DNA from: an uncultured Devosia sp.
Lineage (GTDB): Bacteria > Pseudomonadota > Alphaproteobacteria > Rhizobiales > Devosiaceae
Length of the DNA: 64,000 bases
Assembly: GCF_963517015.1 (NCBI RefSeq)
Contig: NZ_CAUQDV010000001.1
Coordinates: 2,734,001 to 2,798,000, forward strand
Direction: 5' to 3'
Shown here piece by piece: positions 34,897 to 44,067 of the stretch (its first letter is position 1; the number at the start of each line of letters is the position of its first letter). Under the pieces are notes generated by a model. It was given only the letters and a program-made list of their open reading frames with translations. It was not told the origin of the DNA and ran no database searches. The translations under genes and the position numbers were made by a program.

Positions 34897-36240
34897 CTAG
34901 TGACCCGTCGGCCCGATCAGGCGCGAGCGGATGGCGGTCGAGATATTGTCGAATACGAAGACGACCAGCAGGATCAGCAGCACCATATAGGCGACCTTGT
35001 CCCAGTCGGAATTGGTGCCCATGGTTTCGAGTAGCTTGAGGCCGATACCGCCCGCACCCACGGCACCGATAACGGTGGCCGAGCGGGTGTTGGACTCCCA
35101 GAAGTAGAGCGACTGGGAGACGAAGACCGGCAGGACCTGGGGCACGACGCCGTAGCGGTTGACCGAGGCCGGGCTGGCGCCGACCGACTTCATGCCTTCG
35201 CGCTGCTTGTCGTCGACGTTCTCCAGTGCCTCGGCATAGACCTTGCCCAGGGCGCCGGTGTCGGTGAAGAAAATCGCCGCAATGCCGGGGATGGGACCGG
35301 GGCCGAAACCGCGGGTGAAGAACAGCGCCCAGATCAGCATGTCGACCGAGCGGATGAAGTCGAAGAAGCGCTTCATCACGATATTGGCGGGCCGGTTCTG
35401 CGTGATGTTACGAGCGGCGATGAAGGCCAGCGGGAAGGCGAAGAGCGTTGCCAGCAGCGTGCCGACAAAGGCCATGACCAGGGTCTGGAACAGCTTGGTC
35501 AGGATATCGCCATGCTGCCAGGCCTGGTTGCCGAGCCACTGTTCCCAGATCAGCTGGATGTTGGCCTTGCCCTCCACAACCTGCTCGCCGGAAAAGGCGA
35601 GGCCAATGGTGGAGAACAGGTCATTGCCCCAGAGCGGCGACTTGGGATCGTAGAGGAAATTAGCCCAGCCAAAGAAGCGGCGTTGCACGGCGACCTGATT
35701 GTCGCGGATCTCGGCCTGGCCTTCAAAACCGTAGTAGACCCAGACCTTCTGGCGATCCTGGACGATTTCGGCGGGAGCATCGGCCGGGGCAAAGGCGCCA
35801 TCGGGCGTGATGGTCACCGGATAGGCCGTGCCGTTGACATAGACGTCGACCTGGCTGGTCGAAATCTCGAGACGATTGGCCTCACCGTCGAAGACCGCGG
35901 TCATCGAGCCATCGGCATTGGGCGTCAGCCAGTCGATATCAGCGGTTTCAGGATACTGGCCGCGGCTCGACCACTGCGGGGTCACGACGCCGTCCTCGCC
36001 GAAGCGCAGGCGTGGCTGGGCGCGCCAGCTGTACCAGTCCTGCACATAGATCGAGGCGCGGTCCCACTTGCCGTTCTGCAGCGCCGGGCCGACGTTGAAG
36101 AAAAACCAGCAGAAGACGAGATAGAGAAGCGTCACGACAAGGCCGATGACGAGGCCATGTTGCTTGAAGAAATTGCGTTCGAAGACCTCGGGGAACTTCT
36201 TTTCGAGGCGGCTGCGTTCGGCGGCGCTGATGGCGGTCAT
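34897..36240 (-). CDS. phnE: Phosphonate ABC transporter permease with large periplasmic insert
   Basis: Second PhnE permease of 447 residues, against ~260-330 for usual PhnE. One helix lies at 27-50, followed by a ~180-residue extracytoplasmic domain (YVQDWYSWRAQPRLRFGEDG ... FYGFEGQ region), then the permease core with about five helices. The coupling loop reads GMKSVGASPASVNRYGVVPQ. Last gene of phnCDEE. The start follows the first phnE stop directly. Confidence 0.88.
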   Translation of the reverse strand: MTAISAAERSRLEKKFPEVFERNFFKQHGLVIGLVVTLLYLVFCWFFFNVGPALQNGKWDRASIYVQDWYSWRAQPRLRFGEDGVVTPQWSSRGQYPETADIDWLTPNADGSMTAVFDGEANRLEISTSQVDVYVNGTAYPVTITPDGAFAPADAPAEIVQDRQKVWVYYGFEGQAEIRDNQVAVQRRFFGWANFLYDPKSPLWGNDLFSTIGLAFSGEQVVEGKANIQLIWEQWLGNQAWQHGDILTKLFQTLVMAFVGTLLATLFAFPLAFIAARNITQNRPANIVMKRFFDFIRSVDMLIWALFFTRGFGPGPIPGIAAIFFTDTGALGKVYAEALENVDDKQREGMKSVGASPASVNRYGVVPQVLPVFVSQSLYFWESNTRSATVIGAVGAGGIGLKLLETMGTNSDWDKVAYMVLLILLVVFVFDNISTAIRSRLIGPTGH

Positions 36241-37230
36241 TTACACGCTCCCCTTGGCGACATTGAAGCCCTGGTTGCCGACGAGGCGACGGCGCAGCCA
36301 GCCGGAGAACTGGTCGATGACGATGATGGTCACCAGCAGCATGATGATGATGGCATAGGTCTGGGCGGCATAGTCGCGGCCGATGGAGAGGCGGAAGACT
36401 TCGCCGATGCCACCGCCGCCGACGGCGCCGATGATGGTCGAGGCGCGGACGTTGATTTCCATGCGCAGCAGGCCATAGGAGACGAAATTGGGCATGACCT
36501 GGGGGACGATGGCGTAGCGGACGCGTTCGAGCCAGCTGGCGCCCACCGATTTCAGCCCCTCGTCGGGCTTCATGTCGGCATTCTCGACAACTTCGAAGAA
36601 CAGCTTGCCCAGCGCGCCGATCGTGTGGAGCGAAATGGCGACGATGGCGGCGATCGGGCCGATCGAGAGAATGGCCGTCAGCATGCCGGCGATGACGATT
36701 TCGGGGAAGGCGCGCAGCACTTCCATGGTGCGGCGCATGAACCAGCGCACGGCGCCCGCGCCGACCAGGTTGGTGGCGGCAAAAAAGCAGAGGCAGAAGG
36801 CCAGGCCACCGCCGATAATGGTCGAGACGATGGCGATATTGACCGTGACGATCAGCTGATAGATCAGGTTGGGAATATAGAAGGTGTCGGTCAGGTAGAT
36901 GCGCGAGGCGGTGTAATTATACTTGGCCGAACCGTCGAAATAGGGCGATTCCAGATCGAACATCGCGCGGAAGATCTCGAAGGGATCCCGCGGCAGGAAG
37001 TTCTTGATGAAATCGAACATGAAGGGGAGACGGTCGAAGAACTTCCCCGAATTGGCCGAATTGGCGTAATTCATCGCGAAGAACAGCGCGACCAGCACGC
37101 CCGCGACCGCGAGCAGCGAATAGACGCGCCGGGTCATCACCTGGCTGCGATAGTGCCGCAGCAGCGTCTGGGACGCTGGCGTGAGGCCGTTGGATGGGGC
37201 GATGTCGGCCATTGGCACCGTCTCTTGCAA
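36241..37230 (-). CDS. phnE: Phosphonate ABC transporter permease
   Basis: First PhnE permease, 329 residues. One N-terminal helix at about 37-57, a short periplasmic region, then ~5 helices. The coupling loop reads GLKSVGASWLERVRYAIVPQ. Paired with the larger PhnE downstream, its stop adjoining that gene's start. It is separated from phnD by a strong hairpin. Confidence 0.92.
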   Translation of the reverse strand: MQETVPMADIAPSNGLTPASQTLLRHYRSQVMTRRVYSLLAVAGVLVALFFAMNYANSANSGKFFDRLPFMFDFIKNFLPRDPFEIFRAMFDLESPYFDGSAKYNYTASRIYLTDTFYIPNLIYQLIVTVNIAIVSTIIGGGLAFCLCFFAATNLVGAGAVRWFMRRTMEVLRAFPEIVIAGMLTAILSIGPIAAIVAISLHTIGALGKLFFEVVENADMKPDEGLKSVGASWLERVRYAIVPQVMPNFVSYGLLRMEINVRASTIIGAVGGGGIGEVFRLSIGRDYAAQTYAIIIMLLVTIIVIDQFSGWLRRRLVGNQGFNVAKGSV

Positions 37231-37237
37231 AAGGAAA

Positions 37238-37260
37238 CGGCGGCGCAGGATGCGCCGCCG
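37238..37260 (-). terminator. Intra-operon hairpin between phnD and phnE
   Basis: A perfect 10-bp stem, CGGCGGCGCA / TGCGCCGCCG, with a 3-base loop, then TTTCCTTTT on the minus strand. It looks like a partial terminator or mRNA-stabilising hairpin and would raise phnD expression relative to the permeases. Confidence 0.75.
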
Positions 37261-37274
37261 CAGATTGGTGGCGA

Positions 37275-38186
37275 TTAGCCGCCGATGACCGACTTACGGG
37301 CGTCGATGATGGTCTGGTAGAGGGCCTTGTCGGCCTCGACGAACTTGGTGTAGCCGCCAGCGGTGAAGGCGTCGAAGCAGTCGAAATCGGTTTCCGGCAG
37401 GGCCAGGAACATGTCGGTGACCTGCTGCTTGACTTCAGCGTCGAGGCTGTTGGAAACCATCAGCGGGCCGTTCGGGATGATCGGCGACTGCCAGACTTCG
37501 ACCAGGTCGTCCATGTCGAGCAGGCCCTTGTCGACCATGATGCGCAGGTTGCCGGAGGTGTAGCCTTCCGAGAAATCGCCTTGGCCCGAACCGAAGGTGG
37601 TGCCGACATCCCAGGTGCCGTCGAGGACGCCGAGGACGAGGTTTTCGTGACCGCCGCCGAAGCCGGTTTCGCTGAAGAATTCTTCGATGGTCTTGCCACC
37701 AAGGTCAGCCGGCAGGGCAACGTTGGGGATCAGGTAGCCAGAGGTCGAGTCCGGATCGGCGAAGCCGAGCTTCTTGCCTTCGGCAGAAGCGAGATCGGTG
37801 ATGCCCGAGTCAGCGCGAGCAACGGCGATCGTGTGGTAGCCGGTCGAGCCGTCTTCCTGCTGGGCAACCAGAACCGGGTCAACGGCGTCGGGCTTCTGCA
37901 GTTCGATGGCAGCGTAGGACGACGCGCCCATGATGGCGATGTCGATGGTGCCGCCGAGCAGGCCCTGGATGATGCCGTTATAGTCGGGCGACGGGAAGAA
38001 CTGGACTTCGGTGGCGCCGGTTGCGGCCTTCAGCGGCTCGGCAACGCATTCCGAACGACGCAGCTGGTCGGCTTCGTTTTCGCCGCCATCGAGGCCGATG
38101 CGCAGAACGAGACCGTCCTGAGCGAAGGCAGAGGTGGTCATGGTGAGGGCCACGGAGGCCAGCAGGATCTTGCGGAGCGCGGTCAT
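37275..38186 (-). CDS. phnD: Phosphonate ABC transporter substrate-binding protein
   Basis: Periplasmic phosphonate receptor, 303 residues. The signal peptide is KILLASVALTMTTSAFA. Motifs include FFPSPDYNGIIQGLLGGTID, SYAAIE and FADPDSTSGYLIPN, typical of PhnD. The 5' end follows phnC after 66 bases. Confidence 0.94.
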   Translation of the reverse strand: MTALRKILLASVALTMTTSAFAQDGLVLRIGLDGGENEADQLRRSECVAEPLKAATGATEVQFFPSPDYNGIIQGLLGGTIDIAIMGASSYAAIELQKPDAVDPVLVAQQEDGSTGYHTIAVARADSGITDLASAEGKKLGFADPDSTSGYLIPNVALPADLGGKTIEEFFSETGFGGGHENLVLGVLDGTWDVGTTFGSGQGDFSEGYTSGNLRIMVDKGLLDMDDLVEVWQSPIIPNGPLMVSNSLDAEVKQQVTDMFLALPETDFDCFDAFTAGGYTKFVEADKALYQTIIDARKSVIGG

Positions 38187-38252
38187 GGGTTCTTCCTTTG
38201 TGACGCGGTTTGTCGGCGTGCCGGGCTTGCTTCCGGCAGCGGAACGAGGGTC

Positions 38253-39071
38253 TCAGGGCGCCGGATTGGCGGCCTGGGTCTTGAGGGCGATCGGTGCGAG
38301 GGAGGTCGAGGTCATGGCCTCGGAAAAGGCCTCCTTCAGGCCGTCGGCGCCGTAGATTTCACGGGCGACATCGGTGGTCAGGTCATTGGGTGTGCCGTCG
38401 AAGACGACCTTGCCCTGGCTCATGCCGATGATGCGTTCGCAATAGGCGCGCGCGGTATCGAGCGTATGGAGATTGGTGATGACGGTGATGCCTTCGGAAT
38501 TGATGTCGCGCAGCGAGTCCATGACGATCTGGGCATTGCGCGGATCGAGCGAGGCGATCGGCTCGTCGGCCAGGATCATCTTGGGGCCCTGCATCAGGGC
38601 GCGGGCAATGGCGACGCGCTGCTGCTGGCCACCAGAAAGGGTCTGGGCCCACTGCATGGCGGTTTGGGCAATGTCGAGGCGTTCGAGGGCTTTCAGCGCT
38701 TCGAGCTGTTCTTCGGCGGAGAAAACCTGCAGCAGGTTCAATACCGGATTGCGGCCATTGAGCCGGCCGAGCATCACATTGGTGATGACATCGAGGCGCG
38801 GCACGAGGTTGAACTGCTGGAAGATCATGGCGCAGTCGCGCTGCCAGTTGCGCAGCGCCTGGCCGCGCAGTTCGGACACTTTCACGCCGTCGAATTCGAT
38901 GTAACCGGACGAGACGTCGTTGAGCCGGTTGATCATGCGCAGCAGGGTGGACTTGCCGGCGCCGGAACGGCCAATGATGCCGACCATCTGGCCTTGCGGG
39001 ATTTCGAGATTCACATCGCTGACGGCGAGTTTGTCACCAAAGCGTCGCGAAACATTCGAAATCTTCAGCAT
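38253..39071 (-). CDS. phnC: Phosphonate ABC transporter ATP-binding protein
   Basis: 272 residues. Walker A GRSGAGKST, signature LSGGQQQRVAIARALM, Walker B ILADEPIASLD. First gene of phnCDEE, with its own PhoB-type promoter 57-85 bases upstream. Confidence 0.95.
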   Translation of the reverse strand: MLKISNVSRRFGDKLAVSDVNLEIPQGQMVGIIGRSGAGKSTLLRMINRLNDVSSGYIEFDGVKVSELRGQALRNWQRDCAMIFQQFNLVPRLDVITNVMLGRLNGRNPVLNLLQVFSAEEQLEALKALERLDIAQTAMQWAQTLSGGQQQRVAIARALMQGPKMILADEPIASLDPRNAQIVMDSLRDINSEGITVITNLHTLDTARAYCERIIGMSQGKVVFDGTPNDLTTDVAREIYGADGLKEAFSEAMTSTSLAPIALKTQAANPAP

Positions 39072-39127
39072 TGAACTGCCCCAGCCGTTGAACTGCGGCA
39101 GACCTAGGGCGGGTGCGTAACGTCAAG

Positions 39128-39156
39128 ATAACGGTTCCATGACGGTTGCATGACTG
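39128..39156 (-). promoter_or_regulatory. Pho box of phnCDEE
   Basis: Three 7-mers with an 11-base period on the minus strand: CAGTCAT (39156-39150), CCGTCAT (39145-39139), CCGTTAT (39134-39128). This is the classic CTGTCAT-N4 arrangement bound by PhoB. It ends 57 bases upstream of the phnC ATG, so phosphate starvation should induce the transporter. Confidence 0.85.
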
Positions 39157-39269
39157 TGCACCGGCACGGTGTGGCGGGTTGTCGCGGGCGTTGCAGCGAT
39201 GTGTTTGGCGGAGATGGATAAAAGACGATCCATCGGGAGGCGGGTTGTCCACCATCACCTCCACATCAA

Positions 39270-39394
39270 CGGTGTCACCCCGGCCTCGAGCCGGGGCCCA
39301 TCCTGAGATGTCGCCACGCGCCGCCAGATCGATGGACCTTGCGGCAGTCCATCGATCTCAAGATGGATCCCGGCTCAAGGCCGGGATGACACCG
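39270..39394. repeat. Palindromic intergenic repeat, family 1 copy C
   Basis: Outer arms GGTGTCACCCCGGCCTCGAG and, inverted, CTCAAGGCCGGGATGACACC, with a second stem around TCGATGGAC / GTCCATCGA. It sits between the acetyltransferase stop and the phnC promoter and may isolate the two phn transcription units. Confidence 0.8.
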
Positions 39395-39422
39395 AGTTTG
39401 TGGAGAAAACTTGGGGCGAGCC

Positions 39423-40034
39423 CTACTCATACTTCTCCAGAAACGCCTCGATCGGCAGCTTCCGGAAATCCGGCAGCGCTTCATGCAGCTTGTCGTGGCT
39501 CCAGTCCCACCAGGCCATCGCATCGAGCCGGCTGGCGATCGGGTCGCTGAAGCGCTGTTTGATGGTCCTGGCCGGCACGCCTACGGCAATGGCGAAGTCT
39601 GCAACGTCCTTGGTCACCACGGCGTTCGAGCCGATAATGGCGCCATTGCCCACCGTCACGCCCGGCATGATCACGGCGCCATGGCCGATCCAGGTGTCGT
39701 GCCCGATGGTGATCCCCTGCCCGGCCCGCCAGTCGAAGAATTCCTGGTCGTCTTCCTCGCCATCGAAATACCAGGCCGAGCGATAGGTGAAGTGATGGAG
39801 CGAGGCCCGTTCCATCGGATGCATCGAGGCATAGATGCGGACGTGGCTGGCGATATTGGCGAACTTTCCAATGTTCGCATAAGCGATCTGGGTGTTCTCG
39901 ACGCAGTAGGAATAGTCGCCCATGGTCGATTTGGCGACATGGCAGCCAGCACCGATTTCGACATAGCGGCCAAGGGTGGACTGGGTGACCTGGGCGGTCG
40001 GGTGGATGGAGGGTTCGGTTCCGAGACGGGTCAT
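39423..40034 (-). CDS. Hexapeptide-repeat acetyltransferase of the phosphonate cluster
   Basis: A 203-residue left-handed beta-helix transferase of the Xat/VatD type. It shows hexapeptide periodicity in YVEIGAGCHVAKSTMGDYSY, IGHDTWIGHGAVIMPG and IIGSNAVVTKDVADFAIAV. Such genes are regular members of C-P lyase operons and probably acetylate an aminoalkylphosphonate or an intermediate; the substrate is unproven. The start overlaps the phnL stop as ATGA. Confidence 0.9.
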   Translation of the reverse strand: MTRLGTEPSIHPTAQVTQSTLGRYVEIGAGCHVAKSTMGDYSYCVENTQIAYANIGKFANIASHVRIYASMHPMERASLHHFTYRSAWYFDGEEDDQEFFDWRAGQGITIGHDTWIGHGAVIMPGVTVGNGAIIGSNAVVTKDVADFAIAVGVPARTIKQRFSDPIASRLDAMAWWDWSHDKLHEALPDFRKLPIEAFLEKYE

Positions 40035-40738
40035 GCGGCCACCTTGGGGGCAAAATGGGTAACGTCGACGATACGGTCGGCGACCTGCTCACGGACATCC
40101 TCGTCGTGGAAGATGCCGAGCAGAGCGACGCCAGCCGCCTTCTTCTCGGCAATCATCGCCACCACCACCGCGCGATTGGTGGCGTCGAGCGAGGCGGTCG
40201 GCTCGTCGAGCAGCAGCACCGGGTGATGGGTGATGAAGCCGCGGGCGATGTTGACGCGCTGCTGCTCGCCACCCGAGAAGGTGGCCGGCGGCAGGGTCCA
40301 CAGCCGCTCGGGCAGATTGAGGCGAGCCAGCAGTTCTCTCGCGCGCTGTTGGGCTTCGCTCCGGTCGACACCGCGAATGACCAAAGGCTCCGCCACGACA
40401 TCGAGCGCGGAAACACGGGGCACGGTGCGCAGGAACTGCGACACATAGCCGATGGAGTCGCGTCGCAGGGTGAGGACCGTACGCGGATCGGCCGTGGCGA
40501 GGTCCACCGCTTCGCCGTGATGCTGGAGCACAATGGCCCCGGCATCGACGCCGTAATTGCCATAGACCATCTTGAGGATGGACGACTTGCCGGCGCCCGA
40601 GGGCCCGCCGAGCACGACGCATTCGCCGGGGTAAACGTCGAAGTTCACATTGTCGACGACAGGCAGCACAACGCCATCGCGCAGGTGCATGGTGAAGGTT
40701 TTAGCCAGGTTCTGGACGGAAAGAGCGGTCATGGTCAC
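40031..40738 (-). CDS. phnL: C-P lyase subunit PhnL
   Basis: ABC-like ATPase of 235 residues needed for phosphonate breakdown. Walker A GGPSGAGKSS, signature FSGGEQQRVNIARGF, Walker B LLLDEPTASLD. Although built like a transporter ATPase, PhnL acts with the C-P lyase core. ATGA overlaps link it to phnK upstream and the acetyltransferase downstream. Confidence 0.94.
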   Translation of the reverse strand: MTMTALSVQNLAKTFTMHLRDGVVLPVVDNVNFDVYPGECVVLGGPSGAGKSSILKMVYGNYGVDAGAIVLQHHGEAVDLATADPRTVLTLRRDSIGYVSQFLRTVPRVSALDVVAEPLVIRGVDRSEAQQRARELLARLNLPERLWTLPPATFSGGEQQRVNIARGFITHHPVLLLDEPTASLDATNRAVVVAMIAEKKAAGVALLGIFHDEDVREQVADRIVDVTHFAPKVAA

Positions 40739-41511
40739 ACCTGCAGGATCGAGCTGACGAGAAGCTGCGTGTAGGGCTCGCGCGGATCGTCGAGCACGCG
40801 GTCGGTCAGACCGGCTTCGATGACATGGCCACCCTTCATCACCATCATGCGGTGGCTAAGCAGACGCGCCACGGCCAGGTCGTGGGTCACGACGATGGCC
40901 GCGAGGCCCAGCTCACCCACCAGCTGGCGCAGCAGATCGAGCAGGCGCGCCTGCACGGATACGTCGAGACCGCCGGTCGGCTCATCCATGAAGACGAGAC
41001 GCGGACCGGTGACCAGATTGCGCGCAATCTGCAGGCGCTGGCGCATGCCGCCAGAGAAGCTGCGCGGCTGGTCGTCGATGCGATCGGCGGCGATTTCGAC
41101 GCGACCGAGCCAGTCGAGCGCGGTGTCGCGGATATGGCCATAGTTGCGATCGCCCACCGCCATCAGCCGCTCGCCGACATTGGCGCCGGCGGAAACGGTC
41201 ATGCGCAGCCCGTCGGCCGGGTTCTGATGCACGAAGCCCCAGTCGGTGCGGACGAGAAAGCGCCGTTCGGCTTCGCTGAGCTCATAGATATTGCGCCATT
41301 CGCCGTCGCGCATGCGGTACATGGTGCGGCCGGAGGTCGGCTCCAGCGTGGCCGAAAGCGAGTTCAGCAGCGTGGTCTTGCCCGAGCCGCTTTCGCCGAC
41401 AATGGCCAGCACTTCGCCGGGCCAGAGTTCGAAATCGACATCGGCACAGCCAAGGCGGCTACCGTAATATTTGGTAAGACCTTCGACGCGGAGAAGTGGT
41501 TCGGCGCTCAT
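40735..41511 (-). CDS. phnK: C-P lyase subunit PhnK
   Basis: ABC-like ATPase of 258 residues that binds the PhnGHIJ complex. Walker A GESGSGKTT, signature SFSGGMRQRLQIARNL, Walker B LVFMDEPTGGLD. Coupled to phnJ and phnL by ATGA overlaps. Confidence 0.95.
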   Translation of the reverse strand: MSAEPLLRVEGLTKYYGSRLGCADVDFELWPGEVLAIVGESGSGKTTLLNSLSATLEPTSGRTMYRMRDGEWRNIYELSEAERRFLVRTDWGFVHQNPADGLRMTVSAGANVGERLMAVGDRNYGHIRDTALDWLGRVEIAADRIDDQPRSFSGGMRQRLQIARNLVTGPRLVFMDEPTGGLDVSVQARLLDLLRQLVGELGLAAIVVTHDLAVARLLSHRMMVMKGGHVIEAGLTDRVLDDPREPYTQLLVSSILQV

Positions 41512-42383
41512 TCTGCGGCCTCCTTCACGCCCAGCTCGCCGACATGGCCATCAGCGCGGCGGCTTTCGCAATTGTCGGTATCGGAGCAGACATACATATG
41601 CCCGCCGCGGTCATCCAAAATGACCTCGTCGAGATAGACCTGCTCCGCACCACAGAGGGCGCAGGGCTGGTCGAAATGCTGGATCTCGAAGGGATGGTCC
41701 TCGAAATCGAGGCTCACAACTTCGGTCCAGGGCGGCACGGCATAGATGCGGTGCTCGCGCCCTGCCCCGAAAAGCTGGAGCGCTGCGCTCATATGCATCT
41801 TGGGATTGTCGAATTTGGGCGTCGGGCTCGGGTCCATCACATAGCGCCCCTCAACCTTGACCGGATAGGCATAGGTCGTGGCTATGCGGCCGTGGCGGGC
41901 GATGTCCTCATAGAGCTTCACGTGCATCAGCCCATATTCCTCGAGGGCATGCATTTTCCGCGTCTCGGTCTCGCGCGGCTCGAGGAAGCGCAGGGGTTCG
42001 GGGATAGGCACCTGATAGACGAGGATCTGGCCCGCCTCGAGTGCCCGCTCGGGAATGCGGTGGCGGGTCTGGATAATGCTGGCCTCGGCCGTATGCGTCG
42101 TGGTTTCGACCTGCGCCACATTGGCAAAGAAGGCTCGAATGGAGACGGCATTGGTCGTGTCGTCGGCGCCCTGGTCGATGACTTTCAGCACATCGTCGGG
42201 GCCGATGATGGAAGCCGTGACCTGTACGCCGCCGGTGCCCCAACCATAGGGCATGGGCATTTCGCGGGAGGAGAACGGCACCTGATAGCCCGGAATGGCG
42301 ATGGCCTTGAGGATGGCCCGGCGGATCATCCGTTTGGTCTGCTCGTCGAGATAGGCAAAGTTGTAGCTGGCGACGGCGTTCAT
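41508..42383 (-). CDS. phnJ: Carbon-phosphorus lyase PhnJ
   Basis: Radical-SAM enzyme that breaks the C-P bond of ribosyl-triphosphate-linked phosphonates; 291 residues. Gly32 (IAIPGYQVPF), proposed to carry the radical, is in place. The Cys set is at 241, 244, 266 and 272 (CALCG, VCSDTDNC), the numbers described for E. coli PhnJ. The enzyme should therefore be active. Confidence 0.97.
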   Translation of the reverse strand: MNAVASYNFAYLDEQTKRMIRRAILKAIAIPGYQVPFSSREMPMPYGWGTGGVQVTASIIGPDDVLKVIDQGADDTTNAVSIRAFFANVAQVETTTHTAEASIIQTRHRIPERALEAGQILVYQVPIPEPLRFLEPRETETRKMHALEEYGLMHVKLYEDIARHGRIATTYAYPVKVEGRYVMDPSPTPKFDNPKMHMSAALQLFGAGREHRIYAVPPWTEVVSLDFEDHPFEIQHFDQPCALCGAEQVYLDEVILDDRGGHMYVCSDTDNCESRRADGHVGELGVKEAAE

Positions 42384-43468
42384 TCCGCGGCCTCCTTCAG
42401 CGCTGCTGCTTCATGATCGGCCCGCATGCGGCGGATCAGGTCGAGTTCGGCCTGGAAGTCCACGTAATGCGGCAGTTTCAGGTGCTCGACAAAGCCGGTG
42501 GCCTGCACATTGTCGGAATGGGAGATGACGAATTCCTCGTCTTGCGCCGGCGCGACGACGTCCTCGCCGAATTCCTTGGCGCGAAGCGCCCGATCGACCA
42601 GCGACATGGCCATGGCCTTGCGTTCGGCCTGGCCGAAGACCAAACCATAACCGCGGGTGAACTGCGGCGGCTCCTTTGCCGAGCCCTTGAACTGGTTGAC
42701 CATCTGGCATTCGGTGACCTTTACCCGGCCCAGGCTCACGGCAAAGCCGAGTTCGGGCACGTCGAATTCCACATCAACCTCGCCAATGCGGATTTCACCG
42801 ACGAAAGGATGCGTGCGGCCATAGCCGCGCTGGGTCGAGTAACCCAGAGCAAGCAGGAAACCCTCGTCGCCACGGGCCAGAGCCTGGAGGCGCAGGTCGC
42901 GATCGAGCGGGAAGTCCAGCGGCTCGCGGGTCAGGTCGCCGACCTCGCGATCGGGATCGGTCTCGCCATCGGGCTCCATCAGGCCTTGGCGACCGAGCAG
43001 GTCGGTGACGCGCGGCGCCTGTTCAGCCTCGCTCTCGCGGGTGACCGGCGCGGCTACCTCCTCGGTCACAATGGTCGGGTCGAGCAGGCGATGGGTATAG
43101 TCGAAGGTCGGCCCCAGCATCTGCCCGCCGGGCAGGTCCTTGAAGGTGGCCGAGATGCGCCGCTCGATCAGCATGGCGCCGGTGTCGATGGGCTGGCTGT
43201 AGCCGAAACGTGGCAGCGTGGTGCGATAGGCGCGGACGAGGAAGATGGCCTCGATCAGATCGCCCCGGGCCTGCAGCAGCGCCAGCGCGGCCAGTTCCTT
43301 GTCATAGAGCGATCCCTCCCCCATGGCGCGATCGACGGCGAGCCCAAGCTGTTCGACGATCTGGTCGAGGCGGAGCGCGGGGACCGAGCGGTCACCGCGG
43401 CGGCGGTCGGCCAGCAGGGCATGAGCATTGGCAATGGCGGCTTCACCGCCCTTAACGGCAACATACAT
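42380..43468 (-). CDS. phnI: C-P lyase subunit PhnI
   Basis: Core component of the complex; 362 residues. It transfers the phosphonate to the ribose C1 of ATP together with PhnG, H and L. It begins MYVAVKGGEAAIANAHALL, the family N-terminus, and contains YGRTHPFVGEIRIGEVDVE. It follows phnH by one base and overlaps phnJ. Confidence 0.95.
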   Translation of the reverse strand: MYVAVKGGEAAIANAHALLADRRRGDRSVPALRLDQIVEQLGLAVDRAMGEGSLYDKELAALALLQARGDLIEAIFLVRAYRTTLPRFGYSQPIDTGAMLIERRISATFKDLPGGQMLGPTFDYTHRLLDPTIVTEEVAAPVTRESEAEQAPRVTDLLGRQGLMEPDGETDPDREVGDLTREPLDFPLDRDLRLQALARGDEGFLLALGYSTQRGYGRTHPFVGEIRIGEVDVEFDVPELGFAVSLGRVKVTECQMVNQFKGSAKEPPQFTRGYGLVFGQAERKAMAMSLVDRALRAKEFGEDVVAPAQDEEFVISHSDNVQATGFVEHLKLPHYVDFQAELDLIRRMRADHEAAALKEAAE

Positions 43469-43469
43469 G

Positions 43470-44066
43470 TCAGTGTCCTTCAGCGATGCGGGTCGAGCGC
43501 GGCAGGCCCATCACCTGCCCATCGGCCACGAGCAGCAGGTCCACGCCACGCGGGAATATCTCGCGGTTTTCGGCCCATTGGCTGACGAAGTCTTCCGGCA
43601 GGCCGGCTGGGCTGGCATGGAGATGGTCGTTGATGCCGGGACCGCGCAGCACGAGGTCGGGGCCACCGCTCAGCGATGGAACGGCCAGCACCACGGTCGT
43701 TGAGCGATCGGGATATTCCTGGGTGCCGAGGTTGAAGCTGGCGAGCGCCGGCAGTTCTGCGGCGCTGGTCGCGAAGGCGAAAGTGGCGCGCTCGGGATCA
43801 GCAACGAGGGATGCACCGGTGTGGAAGGCGACGAAACTCTCGATTTCGGGGCGGCGCAGCGACGCTGACAACCAGAGTCGCGTGTCGGCGTCGCTCAGGG
43901 TAAGCACAATGCTAGCCAATTCGGGCGAAAGGCTACCCGCAATCGAATGTGGTGTGACGAGGTTTTGCGGCTGTCCGGGATTGGCCAGCGCATCCATCAC
44001 GGCGCGAAACGCCGCTTGGGATTGCAGGACAGGATCGGCAAAACCGCCTTCAAAACTTGCATCCAT
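43470..44066 (-). CDS. phnH: C-P lyase subunit PhnH
   Basis: Core subunit, 198 residues. It begins MDASFEGGFADPVLQSQAAF with the FRAVMDALANPG motif typical of PhnH, and ends in FPRGVDLLLVADGQVMGLPR. ATG 44066 lies one base after the phnG stop; the frame is open further upstream but overlaps phnG. Confidence 0.94.
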   Translation of the reverse strand: MDASFEGGFADPVLQSQAAFRAVMDALANPGQPQNLVTPHSIAGSLSPELASIVLTLSDADTRLWLSASLRRPEIESFVAFHTGASLVADPERATFAFATSAAELPALASFNLGTQEYPDRSTTVVLAVPSLSGGPDLVLRGPGINDHLHASPAGLPEDFVSQWAENREIFPRGVDLLLVADGQVMGLPRSTRIAEGH

Positions 44067-44067
44067 C

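Larger units (their letters stand above)
39072..39422. other. phnC promoter region and repeat (351 bases)
   Basis: Contains the Pho box of phnC and family 1 repeat copy C. No gene is seen. Confidence 0.6.

Noticed and set aside
35512..39074. Long plus-strand frames opposite phnC, phnD and phnE
   Set aside because: Acidic, low-complexity translations from the complement of GC-biased codons; the phn genes explain the region.
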